From Candidatus Phosphoribacter baldrii (GTDB taxonomy: Bacteria; Actinomycetota; Actinomycetes; Actinomycetales; Dermatophilaceae), in assembly GCA_016704565.1 (NCBI GenBank), contig JADIZV010000001.1:186001-250000 (forward strand): a stretch of 64,000 nt of DNA, read 5' to 3'. A model generated the notes under the pieces. That model saw nothing but the letters and a program-made list of their open reading frames with translations. It searched no databases and was not told where the DNA came from. A program made the translations under genes and the position numbers. Below are positions 25,564-34,040 of the stretch, one piece after another (the stretch's first letter is position 1; every line of letters starts with the position of its first letter).

Positions 25564-27524
25564 CGGGCCGCCCTTTCGCGCTTGACCGGCCCGGCAAGCA
25601 ACAGTCGCAGGCGGGAGCGAGCCGCGCGCGAGCGTGGTCCTGGCAAGGCCGCGGCGCGTAAGGCGGCGCCTGCTGCCTCCCCGGATCGCGTGATCGCCCA
25701 GCCCACCGGCCCGTGGTGCTTGCGCACGTAGCGCTCCAGACCGGCGGTGAAGTGGACGAGCCGACGGTCCGGATCGGTGCTCGTGCCGGCTCCCGTGTGC
25801 AGGGCGGTCGCCTCGGTGGCCACGGTATGCCGCCATCCGAGCAGTGCCGCCCGCTTGGCCCAGTCAGTCTCCTCGGCGTAGAGAAAGAACTCCTCGTCGA
25901 AGCCGCCGACCTGCGCCAGCGCCTCGGCCCGCAAGAGCAGCACCGACCCGATGGCGTAGTCGACCCGGTCCACTGTCCGGCCGAAGCCAAGGGCGACCCG
26001 CCAGCTACCCCAGGGGCTCGGGAACGGCCACCCGACCCGGGCCTGGTCACCGCCCTCGTCGACCTGCCATGGGCCGACGCTGGCCAGGGTCGGGTCAGCT
26101 GTCAGCCGTGCGGACAACGCGTCAAGGGCCCCCGGCTCCAGGGCCGCGTCCGGGTTAAGCAGCAGCACATCGGCACCGGGCACGAGCGGGTCGGCCAGCG
26201 CGACGTTGACTCCCGCACCGAAGCCCCGGTTACGCCCGGGGTCGAGATAGCGCACCCCGGCAGCACGGCATACCTCCGCCACGTCGGGCGAGGAGGAGTT
26301 GTCGACGACGGTCACTGGCCGATCGGCGACCGAGCGCAGCGCCCGCGCGAGCAGGTCCGGGGCCCCGTAGGCCACGACGACCACCTCGACCGGTCGAGCA
26401 CTTCCCGCGGCGGGCGGGACGAGCGGCGCGTGGGTGGCGACGGCATACAGGTCCTCGTAACGGTCCGCGACCGCGGACCACGTGGCCTGCCCTGCGCGCA
26501 CCAGCCCGGCCTCGCGGCACCGACTCCACTCCTGCGGGTCAGCTCCTACCGCGACGAGGGCCACCCCCAGCGCGGCCGCGTCGCCGGGCGGGACGAGCCG
26601 GCCGGCTCCACCCACAACCTCAGGCAGTGCGCCGCTGTCGCTGGCCACGACCGGTATGCCGCACGCCATCGCCTCAACAGCAACCCGCCCGAACTGCTCG
26701 ACCCACCCCGGCGTCGTCAACGACGGCACGGCCAAGACGTCGAGGCCCCGATAGAACTCGGCCAACTGCGAGACACCGAGAGCGCCGATGAACGCCACCC
26801 GGTCGGTGAGCCCTGCGTCGGTCACGCGGGCCCGCAACGCTCCCTCGTCCGGTCCCGCACCGGCGATCCGCAGCACCAGGGCCGGCTGCCCGGCCATGGC
26901 GTCGAGCAGCACCTCGACGCCCTTGTGCGGGGCCAGCCGACCGGCATACCCGACGACGATCGGGGCACCCACGGCAGGCGCGCGGCGCGCGGGGTCGGGG
27001 GCGAAGACCGTCGGGTCCAGCCCGAGCGCGATGACCTGCGGCCGCCCCGGGAAGCCCCGCCGCACGACGACGTCGCCCGCCGCCCGATTGCAGACGCTCA
27101 CGCCAGCTGCGCCACGCAACGCCCACCGCTGCAGGACCCGGAAGGGCAGCGGGAGCCGCTTGTCGAGGTTCTGCGCGCTGTAGAGGACATAGGGCGTATG
27201 CCGCGCCCGCACCGCCCGCAGGAGCAGCACCTGCGCGGTCGCGAGGGCGAAGGGCTCCTCATGCACGTCGATGACGTCCCAGGGCTCGCCGAGGGCACGC
27301 CATAGCGGGCGGGGGTCATAGAGGAACAGGGCGGGGTGACGGCCGGTCGTGGCGACCCCTTCGACCGGTTCGCCGGGACGCGCGACGAGTTGCACCGGCA
27401 TACCCGCCTCGTCCCAGACCCGCGCGGAGAGGGTCCGGACGTCGTGTCCGCGTGCGCGCAGCAGTCGCTCTCGTTCGCGCCAGGCGTCGACGACGGCACT
27501 GTGGCTCACCCGCAGAACCCGCAC
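25560..27524 (-). CDS. GT4-GT2 fusion glycosyltransferase, first gene of coupled operon
   Basis: A 654-residue bifunctional protein. Residues 1-385: GT-B enzyme (VGYAGRLAPHKGVEVLLDAM and the donor motif WVEQFGRVAVEAMACGIPVVASDSGALPEVVG). Residues 395-654: a GT-A GT2 enzyme of the rhamnosyltransferase type (VEVVVVAYGAPDLLARALRSV, TVVDNSSSPDVAEVC, RNRGFGAGVNVAL, LLLNPDAALEPGAL, DEEFFLYAEETDWAKRA). The two halves are joined in frame by a Pro/Ala linker. The GTG at 27524 starts the run; 123 bp separate it from the divergent kinase gene. Two successive sugar additions by one protein is the natural reading. Confidence 0.87.
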   Translation of the reverse strand: MRVLRVSHSAVVDAWRERERLLRARGHDVRTLSARVWDEAGMPVQLVARPGEPVEGVATTGRHPALFLYDPRPLWRALGEPWDVIDVHEEPFALATAQVLLLRAVRARHTPYVLYSAQNLDKRLPLPFRVLQRWALRGAAGVSVCNRAAGDVVVRRGFPGRPQVIALGLDPTVFAPDPARRAPAVGAPIVVGYAGRLAPHKGVEVLLDAMAGQPALVLRIAGAGPDEGALRARVTDAGLTDRVAFIGALGVSQLAEFYRGLDVLAVPSLTTPGWVEQFGRVAVEAMACGIPVVASDSGALPEVVGGAGRLVPPGDAAALGVALVAVGADPQEWSRCREAGLVRAGQATWSAVADRYEDLYAVATHAPLVPPAAGSARPVEVVVVAYGAPDLLARALRSVADRPVTVVDNSSSPDVAEVCRAAGVRYLDPGRNRGFGAGVNVALADPLVPGADVLLLNPDAALEPGALDALSARLTADPTLASVGPWQVDEGGDQARVGWPFPSPWGSWRVALGFGRTVDRVDYAIGSVLLLRAEALAQVGGFDEEFFLYAEETDWAKRAALLGWRHTVATEATALHTGAGTSTDPDRRLVHFTAGLERYVRKHHGPVGWAITRSGEAAGAALRAAALPGPRSRAARSRLRLLLAGPVKRERAAR

Positions 27525-27647
27525 CGATGCCCTCCCACCACGTCTCGGAGGTCAGCCTAAGGCGGATTTCCCCGATTGTGAGGTCGTTCCTGGCAGGTGT
27601 GGGACGATAGGTGCTCGGAATTCTCGACGCCGGGGAGTGCATCGACC

Positions 27648-29096
27648 GTGCAGTTGCGTGAGTTGCTCGGCGTCCTTCGCGCTCGGTGGAGGACCGTCGT
27701 AGCGTGCCTTCTCATCGTCGTCGGCGTCACCGCTGCGGTGACGATGACGACGACGCCCTCCTACACGGCGTCCTCGCGCGTCTATCTCACGGTCAACCGG
27801 CCGCTGGATACTCTTCGCGGCGACCCAGGCGGCGTCACCGTGATGCGATACAACGACCTTAAGACCCTTGCGGAGGTGCTCTACTCCCCGACCGTCATGG
27901 AGCCGTTGCGGGCCGAGCTCGGGTTGCCACCGGGAGCCGGCGTCGGCGTGGCCCTGCTCATCTCGGAGAACGCCTCGGTCATGGACGTCATCGGGACCTC
28001 AAGCGACCCGCAACTGGCGGCGGCAATCGCCAACACCACCGGTCCGATCCTGGCCAAGGTGGCTGTGCAGTTCTCGCCGCTGCTGTCCCAGTCGGCTCCC
28101 AACGCGACCTGCGTGCCCATCACCAAGGCGTTCGCTCCCGGCCTGCCGACCACCCCTGACGTGCGGCGCAACCTCGCCCTCGGCATTCTCATCGGCCTGG
28201 CCCTCGGCGTCGGGTTGGCGATGGTGCGCCATGCCCTGGACACCAAGGTCCGCGGCGAGGCCGACCTCAAGGCCGCCTCGGACCGGCCGGTGCTCGCCCA
28301 GATCCCGCTGGAAGCAGGGGCCGCCGCGCGACCAATCACCTTGGAAAGCGACCCGCACGGCGCCCACGCCGAGAGCATCCGACGGCTGCGGACCAACCTC
28401 ATGTTCGTCGACGTCACGACGGGCAAACACTCGTTCGTGCTCACCTCGGCGATGCCCGGCGAAGGCAAGACGACGACGTCGATCAACCTGGCCCTGGCCA
28501 TCGCCGACGCCGGTTCGCGGGTCATCCTCGTCGAAGGCGACCTGCGCAACCCGTCGGTGGCCAAGGCCCTGGGCATCGAGGGCGGCGTCGGACTCACGAC
28601 CGCGCTGCTCGGTCGGGCCTCGCTCGCCGACGTCATCCAGCCATGGGGCGACACCGGGATGTCGGTCCTTGCAGCCGGCCAGATCCCCCCGAACCCGAGC
28701 GAGCTGCTCGGCTCCCGACCGATGGCCGAGCTCTTCGAGAAGCTGGCTGCCGACTTCGACTTCGTGCTCATCGACTCGCCGCCGCTCGTGCCGGTCATCG
28801 ACGCGGTGCTGTTGCAGCGGCTCACTGGCGGGCTGGTCATGGTGGTCGCGGCGGAACGGACCCGCAAGAAGGACCTGCAGACAGCCCTGACGTCGCTGCA
28901 GACGGTCGACGTCGCCCCGGCCGGTTTCGTCCTCAACTTCGTCCCTGTGAGCGCCAGCGACCCCTACCGCTACGGCACCTATCGCTACCAGCAGGGCTCG
29001 GCCTCCGCCAGCGCCGACCCGCGCCAGGCCCGCCTGAAGCGTCAGAGCGCCGACGCCCGTGCCTCATCCGGCAGACGGTCGCGTCGACGCACCTGA
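27648..29096 (+). CDS. Wzz domain fused to BY-type tyrosine kinase
   Basis: Chain-length regulator and autokinase in one 482-residue protein. Membrane helix 1 (about 16-34) and helix 2 (about 175-195) bracket a short extracytoplasmic Wzz-like domain of about 140 residues. The cytoplasmic kinase has Walker A SAMPGEGKTTT (about 267-277), Walker A' VILVEGDLRNP and Walker B FVLIDSPPL. The tail has the Tyr cluster YRYGTYRY, the autophosphorylation site in this family, then a very basic end. GTG 27648 has a CGGGGAG 10-11 nt upstream; an in-frame start at 27597 is the alternative. It pairs with the phosphatase at 32256. Confidence 0.92.
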   Translation: MQLRELLGVLRARWRTVVACLLIVVGVTAAVTMTTTPSYTASSRVYLTVNRPLDTLRGDPGGVTVMRYNDLKTLAEVLYSPTVMEPLRAELGLPPGAGVGVALLISENASVMDVIGTSSDPQLAAAIANTTGPILAKVAVQFSPLLSQSAPNATCVPITKAFAPGLPTTPDVRRNLALGILIGLALGVGLAMVRHALDTKVRGEADLKAASDRPVLAQIPLEAGAAARPITLESDPHGAHAESIRRLRTNLMFVDVTTGKHSFVLTSAMPGEGKTTTSINLALAIADAGSRVILVEGDLRNPSVAKALGIEGGVGLTTALLGRASLADVIQPWGDTGMSVLAAGQIPPNPSELLGSRPMAELFEKLAADFDFVLIDSPPLVPVIDAVLLQRLTGGLVMVVAAERTRKKDLQTALTSLQTVDVAPAGFVLNFVPVSASDPYRYGTYRYQQGSASASADPRQARLKRQSADARASSGRRSRRRT

Positions 29097-29098
29097 AC

Positions 29099-29386
29099 TC
29101 AGCGGTGATCCCGCCGGATCACCCGGTCGGCTTCCAGCCGCGTCAGTACGTCCCGAACCGCTTCCTCCACCTCGTCGGATGGCTTCTCGTATGCCGCCGC
29201 GACCGCCCCGGTTACCTCGTCGGCCGGCTCGTCGAGCGCGATCGCCAGGATGGTCGCCGCCACCGGATCGAGCACGACGATCGGGCCGTCGGGAAAGGTC
29301 GCGACGTAGGTGATCCCGTCGCGCTCGACGATGCCGATGGGTTGCGCGAGTGCCCAGCGGAACGGCATACCGGATGGGGTGGTCAT
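29099..29386 (-). CDS. PqqD-like protein (possible RiPP recognition element)
   Basis: A 95-residue PqqD-family protein: WALAQPIGIVERDGITYVATFPDGPIVVLDPVAATIL has the three-stranded start and the helix region DEPADEVTGAVAAAYEKPSDEVEEAVRDVLTRLEADRVI matches PqqD. Such proteins bind leader peptides in RiPP systems (e.g. lasso peptides, PQQ), or occur as isolated accessory proteins beside sugar genes. The start ATG (29386) overlaps the stop of the nucleotidyltransferase gene by 4 nt. Ends only 2 bp from the convergent kinase gene. No precursor peptide gene was recognised. Confidence 0.72.
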   Translation of the reverse strand: MTTPSGMPFRWALAQPIGIVERDGITYVATFPDGPIVVLDPVAATILAIALDEPADEVTGAVAAAYEKPSDEVEEAVRDVLTRLEADRVIRRDHR

Positions 29387-30255
29387 CGGCGCTCCCGGCG
29401 GGCGCGAGCCGCTACCTCGACCGCGGCGCGCCGGAACCGGTCGACGAACTCGTGGGCCACCTCGCGGCGCGTCGGCCGGCGGCCGAGCAGCATCGCGAGG
29501 TGATCGGTGTTGACCAGGGGGGCCCGCAGGGTAACCGCCGCCTTGCCGCGCCAGGTAGGCTCGGCCGCCACCCGCGCCCGCCACTCCTGCAGTCGACCGC
29601 CGCCCTGCGAGGCGACCAGCCACAGGCGATAGGTCGGGCGGTGTCGAAAGGCGTCCAGGCCTCCGGTGGCCGCGGCCCAGGCGACCTGGGCGTCGAGCCG
29701 GTCGACGAGGGCGCGGATTGCCCGTCGCTGCTCGTCGGGGGCGTTCGTCCAGGCATGTTCGACGTCCATCGCGGCCCGCCGCGATCCTTCGGACCGGGCG
29801 GCATGAAGGACGAGGATGACGGCTTGGGCGACCGGGTCGGGGTGCGGACACGGCTGACCGGCCAAGTCGGACTGGATCCGGGTCGCCCAGAAGACGTCAT
29901 AGGCGTCCGCGGCCGGGACCTCGATCCCCGGGATGCGCCGGTGGACGTCGAGGTCACCCCAGGTCGGGTGGAACATCGTCACCGAATGACCGAACGGGGA
30001 CCCGGTCTCGAACCGGTCCCTGGCGAACCAACCATGGCCTTGGGCCCCATCGAGGAACTCGCCGACCTGACTGGGCCGGATGAGGACGTCGACGTCCGAG
30101 GAGGCTCGGCCCGAGTAGGCCGCCAGCGGATCCATCCCCGGCCCCTTGACAATAAGCAGGTCGACGCCCAGGCGTTGCCCCAGCACGGCCACGGCGGCGT
30201 GGGCCAACTCGACCCGAACAGACTGCGGGATGGGCGCGTCGGCTGGTGCCTTCAC
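29383..30255 (-). CDS. Nucleotidyltransferase-like protein (NTP_transf_5 type)
   Basis: A 290-residue protein with the pol-beta-like nucleotidyltransferase pattern of the NTP_transf_5 family: LIVKGPGMDPLAAY then SDVDVLIRP (the G-x..DxD metal motif) and WGDLDVHRRIPG with a third acidic residue. Members accompany HPr-kinase-like and PqqD-like genes in lasso-peptide clusters (the paeninodin cluster has both a nucleotidyltransferase and an HPr kinase homologue) and in sugar loci. GTG 30255 makes a GTGA overlap with the upstream stop; GTG at 30261 is possible. Substrate unknown. Confidence 0.72.
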   Translation of the reverse strand: MKAPADAPIPQSVRVELAHAAVAVLGQRLGVDLLIVKGPGMDPLAAYSGRASSDVDVLIRPSQVGEFLDGAQGHGWFARDRFETGSPFGHSVTMFHPTWGDLDVHRRIPGIEVPAADAYDVFWATRIQSDLAGQPCPHPDPVAQAVILVLHAARSEGSRRAAMDVEHAWTNAPDEQRRAIRALVDRLDAQVAWAAATGGLDAFRHRPTYRLWLVASQGGGRLQEWRARVAAEPTWRGKAAVTLRAPLVNTDHLAMLLGRRPTRREVAHEFVDRFRRAAVEVAARARRERR

Positions 30256-31352
30256 TGACACGCCGAAGCCGGAGCGATGCTCAGGACTCCCACCCCCAGC
30301 AGGGACTCGATCGCGTCACGGGTCAGTTGGGCCGCCTGCGGATGGTCGCCGTGCACGTCAACGATGACGGACTTCATGAGATGCGGAGCGATCCACCTTT
30401 CGGCCGCAAGCCAGGCCGTTGCGCCGATTCCCGAAAGCCGGACCGGGCGGTCAGCAACGAGAACGAGGACTTCGTCAGTCGTGGCTATTGCGCTCCGGTG
30501 AGGCGTTCGAATCACGTCGCCCGGCGAACCACTCGAACGGCTCAGTTCGTCACTTCCTGCCACCGCGCACCAAGCCTCCGCGCTGCGATATCGCTCTCGA
30601 CACTGATCGGAGAGTAGATTCGTTAGCAGAGGCTCGGCGACTTCAATGTCTCGATAGGACAAGCGGAATAGACCAGCGCACCGCTGAACAACACGCCCGA
30701 GAGTCGCCAAGGGGTCAGGCAGGGCCGTGATCGATGACGACGCCTCGATCAGTTGCAGGAGCCCATCGATGAGAGCAACCTCAGTGAGGTGTGGCGTGTC
30801 GTGCACGGTGGACCTGTCGAGCAAGACGATGCGGTCCAGGACAAGGTGCCCAGGGGCCTCTGGGAGGCCAAGTTCGTCAGGACCGACGCTGAGCTTCCTC
30901 GATGACCCCGTCTGGACAATAGCCAGCGGTTTGGGATAGGGCACCACGGAGAGTTCGGGGGAGATGCCCAGCGTCTCATCGGTAACGTACCCCCACCCCG
31001 AGAGACCGAGACTGATGGCCGCTGTGGTCTTTCCGGTGCCCGAGGGAGCCACCAGGCCGAGCACGGCCCCTGAGGAGCGCGCCACACCGGCTGCGTGAAG
31101 CATGAGTAGGCGTCCGGCAGCGGCCTGGATCGCTGCTCCAGTCACTAGCGATTGGAGGAGACCATCGTCGACGAAGGCCGGAATAGTCAACCGAGACCCC
31201 GGCGCACCGCTATGGGCACCTAGGCAGCGACGCCACTGGGACACCCATGCGTCGTCAGTGTTAGCCCGGTCGACGTCCAGCGGCGACCCGAGCCCCTGGA
31301 TGCGCACGCGCATCGCAGCAGAAGAGATTGTCAGGCCGTGCGCAACTAACAA
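30252..31352 (-). CDS. HPr-kinase-like P-loop protein
   Basis: A 366-residue protein with the HPr kinase/phosphorylase-like core: the Walker A GLVAPSGTGKTTAAISL follows LLMLHAAGVARSSGAVLG, the usual preceding strand, and Asp-rich YVTDETLGISP follows. The N-terminal AHGLTISSA is the usual opening of such proteins, which supports the unusual TTG start at 31352 overlapping the upstream stop by 7 nt; ATG at 31313 would cut this strand. HPr kinase homologues in lasso clusters phosphorylate the peptide; the target here is unknown. The gene has visibly lower GC than its neighbours and no copy of the genome's octamer. Confidence 0.7.
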   Translation of the reverse strand: MLVAHGLTISSAAMRVRIQGLGSPLDVDRANTDDAWVSQWRRCLGAHSGAPGSRLTIPAFVDDGLLQSLVTGAAIQAAAGRLLMLHAAGVARSSGAVLGLVAPSGTGKTTAAISLGLSGWGYVTDETLGISPELSVVPYPKPLAIVQTGSSRKLSVGPDELGLPEAPGHLVLDRIVLLDRSTVHDTPHLTEVALIDGLLQLIEASSSITALPDPLATLGRVVQRCAGLFRLSYRDIEVAEPLLTNLLSDQCRERYRSAEAWCAVAGSDELSRSSGSPGDVIRTPHRSAIATTDEVLVLVADRPVRLSGIGATAWLAAERWIAPHLMKSVIVDVHGDHPQAAQLTRDAIESLLGVGVLSIAPASACQ

Positions 31353-32044
31353 TCCGGCGGAGTCGAGGTGATGTGAGCAAAGTCCGTCTTGAGGATCGTG
31401 CAGTTGCTGCGCAGGACAACCCAGCGGATGTAGGTATCAGAGCCCTGGGCGCTGTTCGGGAACTCCCCTCCAACCACCCACACCGACAGAGCATTCGCGG
31501 GTCCAGCCCCAAGACAGATGTACCCGTTGGCGGTCGTGGTGACATTCCCGGGCGGGTTCCAGCCACCGAAGTAGTCCGACGCTGGCGCGACCTCAGTATT
31601 GCCCGGCCCGAGCGGCCAGGAGTAACCCGGCAAGGAGACCCTGTTGGCCCAGGCCCATGTTGCGGCTGCCGAAGGTGAGGCAAGGCAGGTGCACGATGTG
31701 CACGAAGAGATCTGCCCGCCATTGTAGGGCTGAACGGATACATAATCTGGTGCCGGGGCGGCGTTAACGGTGAACGTATAGAAGAGAACCGTCACGCACT
31801 CGTTGTTCGGCAGCCCGTTGAGCATGGTGAAGTTGTATCGGTACGACTTCTTCGCGGCAGTCCCACCAGACGCCCCCGGTACCTTGCAGGCGATATTCGT
31901 GTAACTGACGCACACGTCCCCTGAGCAGGCGGCCAGTGCGGCGGGAGCTGCCAGAGCGACCACAGGGACAGCCCACGCCGCGCCTGCGACCACTGTCCGA
32001 CGACTGAACCCCGAGCGCGTTGGGCCCGGCGTCGTGCTGTCCAT
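31346..32044 (-). CDS. Tat-exported Cys-rich secreted protein
   Basis: A 232-residue protein. ATG at 32044 has a perfect GGAGG 4 nt upstream; the start at 32191 in the same frame is less likely. The N-terminus is a twin-arginine signal: FSRRTVVAGAAWAVPVVALAAPAALAACSGD, so export is via Tat with cleavage near AALA-A. The mature part has about nine Cys, among them the clustered CTSCTC, suggesting disulfides or metal binding. The rest is rich in Asn, Tyr, Trp and Thr. No family was recognised. It precedes the HPr-kinase-like gene and may be its target, but that is inference only. Confidence 0.68.
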   Translation of the reverse strand: MDSTTPGPTRSGFSRRTVVAGAAWAVPVVALAAPAALAACSGDVCVSYTNIACKVPGASGGTAAKKSYRYNFTMLNGLPNNECVTVLFYTFTVNAAPAPDYVSVQPYNGGQISSCTSCTCLASPSAAATWAWANRVSLPGYSWPLGPGNTEVAPASDYFGGWNPPGNVTTTANGYICLGAGPANALSVWVVGGEFPNSAQGSDTYIRWVVLRSNCTILKTDFAHITSTPPDC

Positions 32045-32255
32045 AGTTCCTCCAGAAGCCCCGTAGAACAGTCCTTGTTGGGCCGCGAACCTCGCGTCGT
32101 GACTCAACGAAGGTGAGGCTAACATCCCGGCACCCCCGGGTGGGGACCTTTCTCGCGATTGTGACCAGACCTGGCCGAACGGCTGAGACACACCCTGACA
32201 AACCGACCACGCCGACCCAGCCCGTCAGCGACCCCCTGCGGCACACTGTGACCCC

Positions 32256-32861
32256 ATGACCCACGCCGAGTATCCCGCCGCCCGGTTCGGGGTCCTGGTC
32301 GTCTGCACCGGCAACATCTGCCGCTCCCCTGCCGGCGAGCGCCTCCTGCGCCATCTGCTCCCCCCCGGCGCCGGGATCGAGGTCAACAGCGCCGGCACGT
32401 ATGCCGTCGTCGGCCACGCCATCGAGCCGTCGATGGCCCGGCTGCTCACTGCCGACGGGGTCGACATCTGGGGTTTCGCGGCGCGTCGCCTCACCGAAAA
32501 GCTCGTCGCCGCAGCCGATCTCGTGCTCACCATGGAGACCGGGCACCGGACCGCCGTCGTCCAGACCCTTCCCCAAGCTCTCTCCCGCACGTTCACTCTC
32601 CGCGAATTCGCGCACCTCGTGGCCGCCCACCACGAGGCGACGAGCACGGCATACCTCGGCGCCGACCCGGCCACCCGCCTGCGGGAACTCACCGCCGTCG
32701 CCGCCGAGCGGCGGGCCCGACGCGTCGGCCCCCCGTGCCCCGAACCGGACATCGACGACCCTTACCGCAAGGGGGACGCCGCCTACGCCCGCGCGTATGC
32801 CGCGATCCGCACCGCCGTCGATGTCATCGCTGCTCAGGCGAGCGGAGCACCAACGCACTAG
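32256..32861 (+). CDS. Low-molecular-weight protein tyrosine phosphatase
   Basis: Removes phosphate from the tyrosine kinase at 27648, controlling polymer length or export (Wzb/PtpA-like role). The 201-residue protein carries the signature CTGNICRS (Cys17 nucleophile, Arg23) and the Asp-Pro-Tyr motif DDPYRKGDAAY near the C-terminus, with the general-acid Asp. It is longer than typical Wzb (147-155) owing to inserts around residues 128-160. ATG 32256. The next gene starts 10 bp downstream. Confidence 0.93.
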   Translation: MTHAEYPAARFGVLVVCTGNICRSPAGERLLRHLLPPGAGIEVNSAGTYAVVGHAIEPSMARLLTADGVDIWGFAARRLTEKLVAAADLVLTMETGHRTAVVQTLPQALSRTFTLREFAHLVAAHHEATSTAYLGADPATRLRELTAVAAERRARRVGPPCPEPDIDDPYRKGDAAYARAYAAIRTAVDVIAAQASGAPTH

Positions 32862-32870
32862 ACTGACCAT

Positions 32871-34040
32871 GTGCCCGTCCTGCCGGGGGCTCACGATGGT
32901 GTGAGGGGCGGCCGGGTTGACGCCGTGGACGGGGTCCGTACGGTGGGGTTCTTTCTCGTCTTTGCCTACCACACGTGGGTATACGGCGGTTCCCCGGACC
33001 TTGGCCTCCTCTCCGCCATCGCAGCCCAGAACACCCGACCCGACTTCTTCGTCGTCGTCACCGGCTTCGTGCTGTTCCTCCCGCTCGTGCGGCGTCCCGG
33101 TCACGTGGCGACGCTGGACACTCGACGCTACGTCCTGCGCCGCCTGCGCCGTATCGTCGTCCCCTACTGGGCGGCGCTCGCGTTCGCCATCCTGCTCCCC
33201 CAACTGCTCGTGGTGGCGACCCGGCTGGTCGGCCTGCCGTCCACCGTTCGGTCGTGGCCGACTTGGCCCGATCTGCTCAGCCACCTGAGCTTCACCCACC
33301 TGTTCTTCACCGACTACTGGGCGTCGATCAACGGGAGCCTGTGGACCATGTCCCTAGAGATGCAGCTCTATCTGGTGTTCCCGCTCCTCGTGCTGGCCTG
33401 GCACCGCTGGGGGTGGCCCGCACTGGGGGTGGCCCTCGTAGCATGGGCGGCCTACCGGGTGGCCGTCCTGGTGTGGGTGCCGGACACGGGCTTTCCGAGC
33501 CGATTCCTCTGGGAGGCGCAAGCGCCGGGTCGCCTGGTCGAGCTGCTCGCCGGAATGGTCAGCGCGGTCCTCGTCGCACGCTGGCTCGGGCGGACGGATC
33601 GGTGGCACACCGCGGCATACCTGGCGGCAGCGATCGCCGCGTATGTCGTCGCCGTGGCCCCCTTCTTGTCCGGGAGCCCGCTGCGCGAGGCGGGACTGGG
33701 CGTAGCCTTCGGCGCGCTCATCGTGTCCATCGTCGGATCCCATCGCGGGCGAGTGGTCTTCGGCTCACGGGCGATGGCCGGGGTCGGGGTGATGAGCTAC
33801 AGCCTGTTCCTCATCCACGAACCGGTGGCGTGGTATCTCTCCGAGGCGCTGCGCCGGGGCGCCGGGATGGCCGACGGCGCCCAGCGCGTGTGGGTGCTGT
33901 GGACGGTCGGGCTGGCCGTCACCGTGGCTGTCGGCTGGGTGTTCTATCGGTTGGTGGAGAAGCCCTGCCTCGCGTGGGCGCGGCAGATCCCGTCACCGAC
34001 CCGCACGGACCCGGGCAGCGGCGACCGCGCCGGTGGTTAA
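32871..34040 (+). CDS. Acyltransferase 3 family membrane protein
   Basis: Transfers acyl groups (commonly acetyl) onto polysaccharide through a membrane-embedded site. The 389-residue protein shows the family opening DAVDGVRTVGFFLVFAYHTW (catalytic-type His in FAYHTW), R-x-x-x-R-R arginines (YVLRRLRRIVVPYWAALAF), and about ten helices with SYSLFLIHEPVAWYL near the end. GTG 32871 and GTG 32901 are both possible starts; the second would remove PVLPGAHDG. The 3' end overlaps the convergent GT2 gene by 48 bp. The second such enzyme in the window is at 43749. Confidence 0.85.
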   Translation: MPVLPGAHDGVRGGRVDAVDGVRTVGFFLVFAYHTWVYGGSPDLGLLSAIAAQNTRPDFFVVVTGFVLFLPLVRRPGHVATLDTRRYVLRRLRRIVVPYWAALAFAILLPQLLVVATRLVGLPSTVRSWPTWPDLLSHLSFTHLFFTDYWASINGSLWTMSLEMQLYLVFPLLVLAWHRWGWPALGVALVAWAAYRVAVLVWVPDTGFPSRFLWEAQAPGRLVELLAGMVSAVLVARWLGRTDRWHTAAYLAAAIAAYVVAVAPFLSGSPLREAGLGVAFGALIVSIVGSHRGRVVFGSRAMAGVGVMSYSLFLIHEPVAWYLSEALRRGAGMADGAQRVWVLWTVGLAVTVAVGWVFYRLVEKPCLAWARQIPSPTRTDPGSGDRAGG

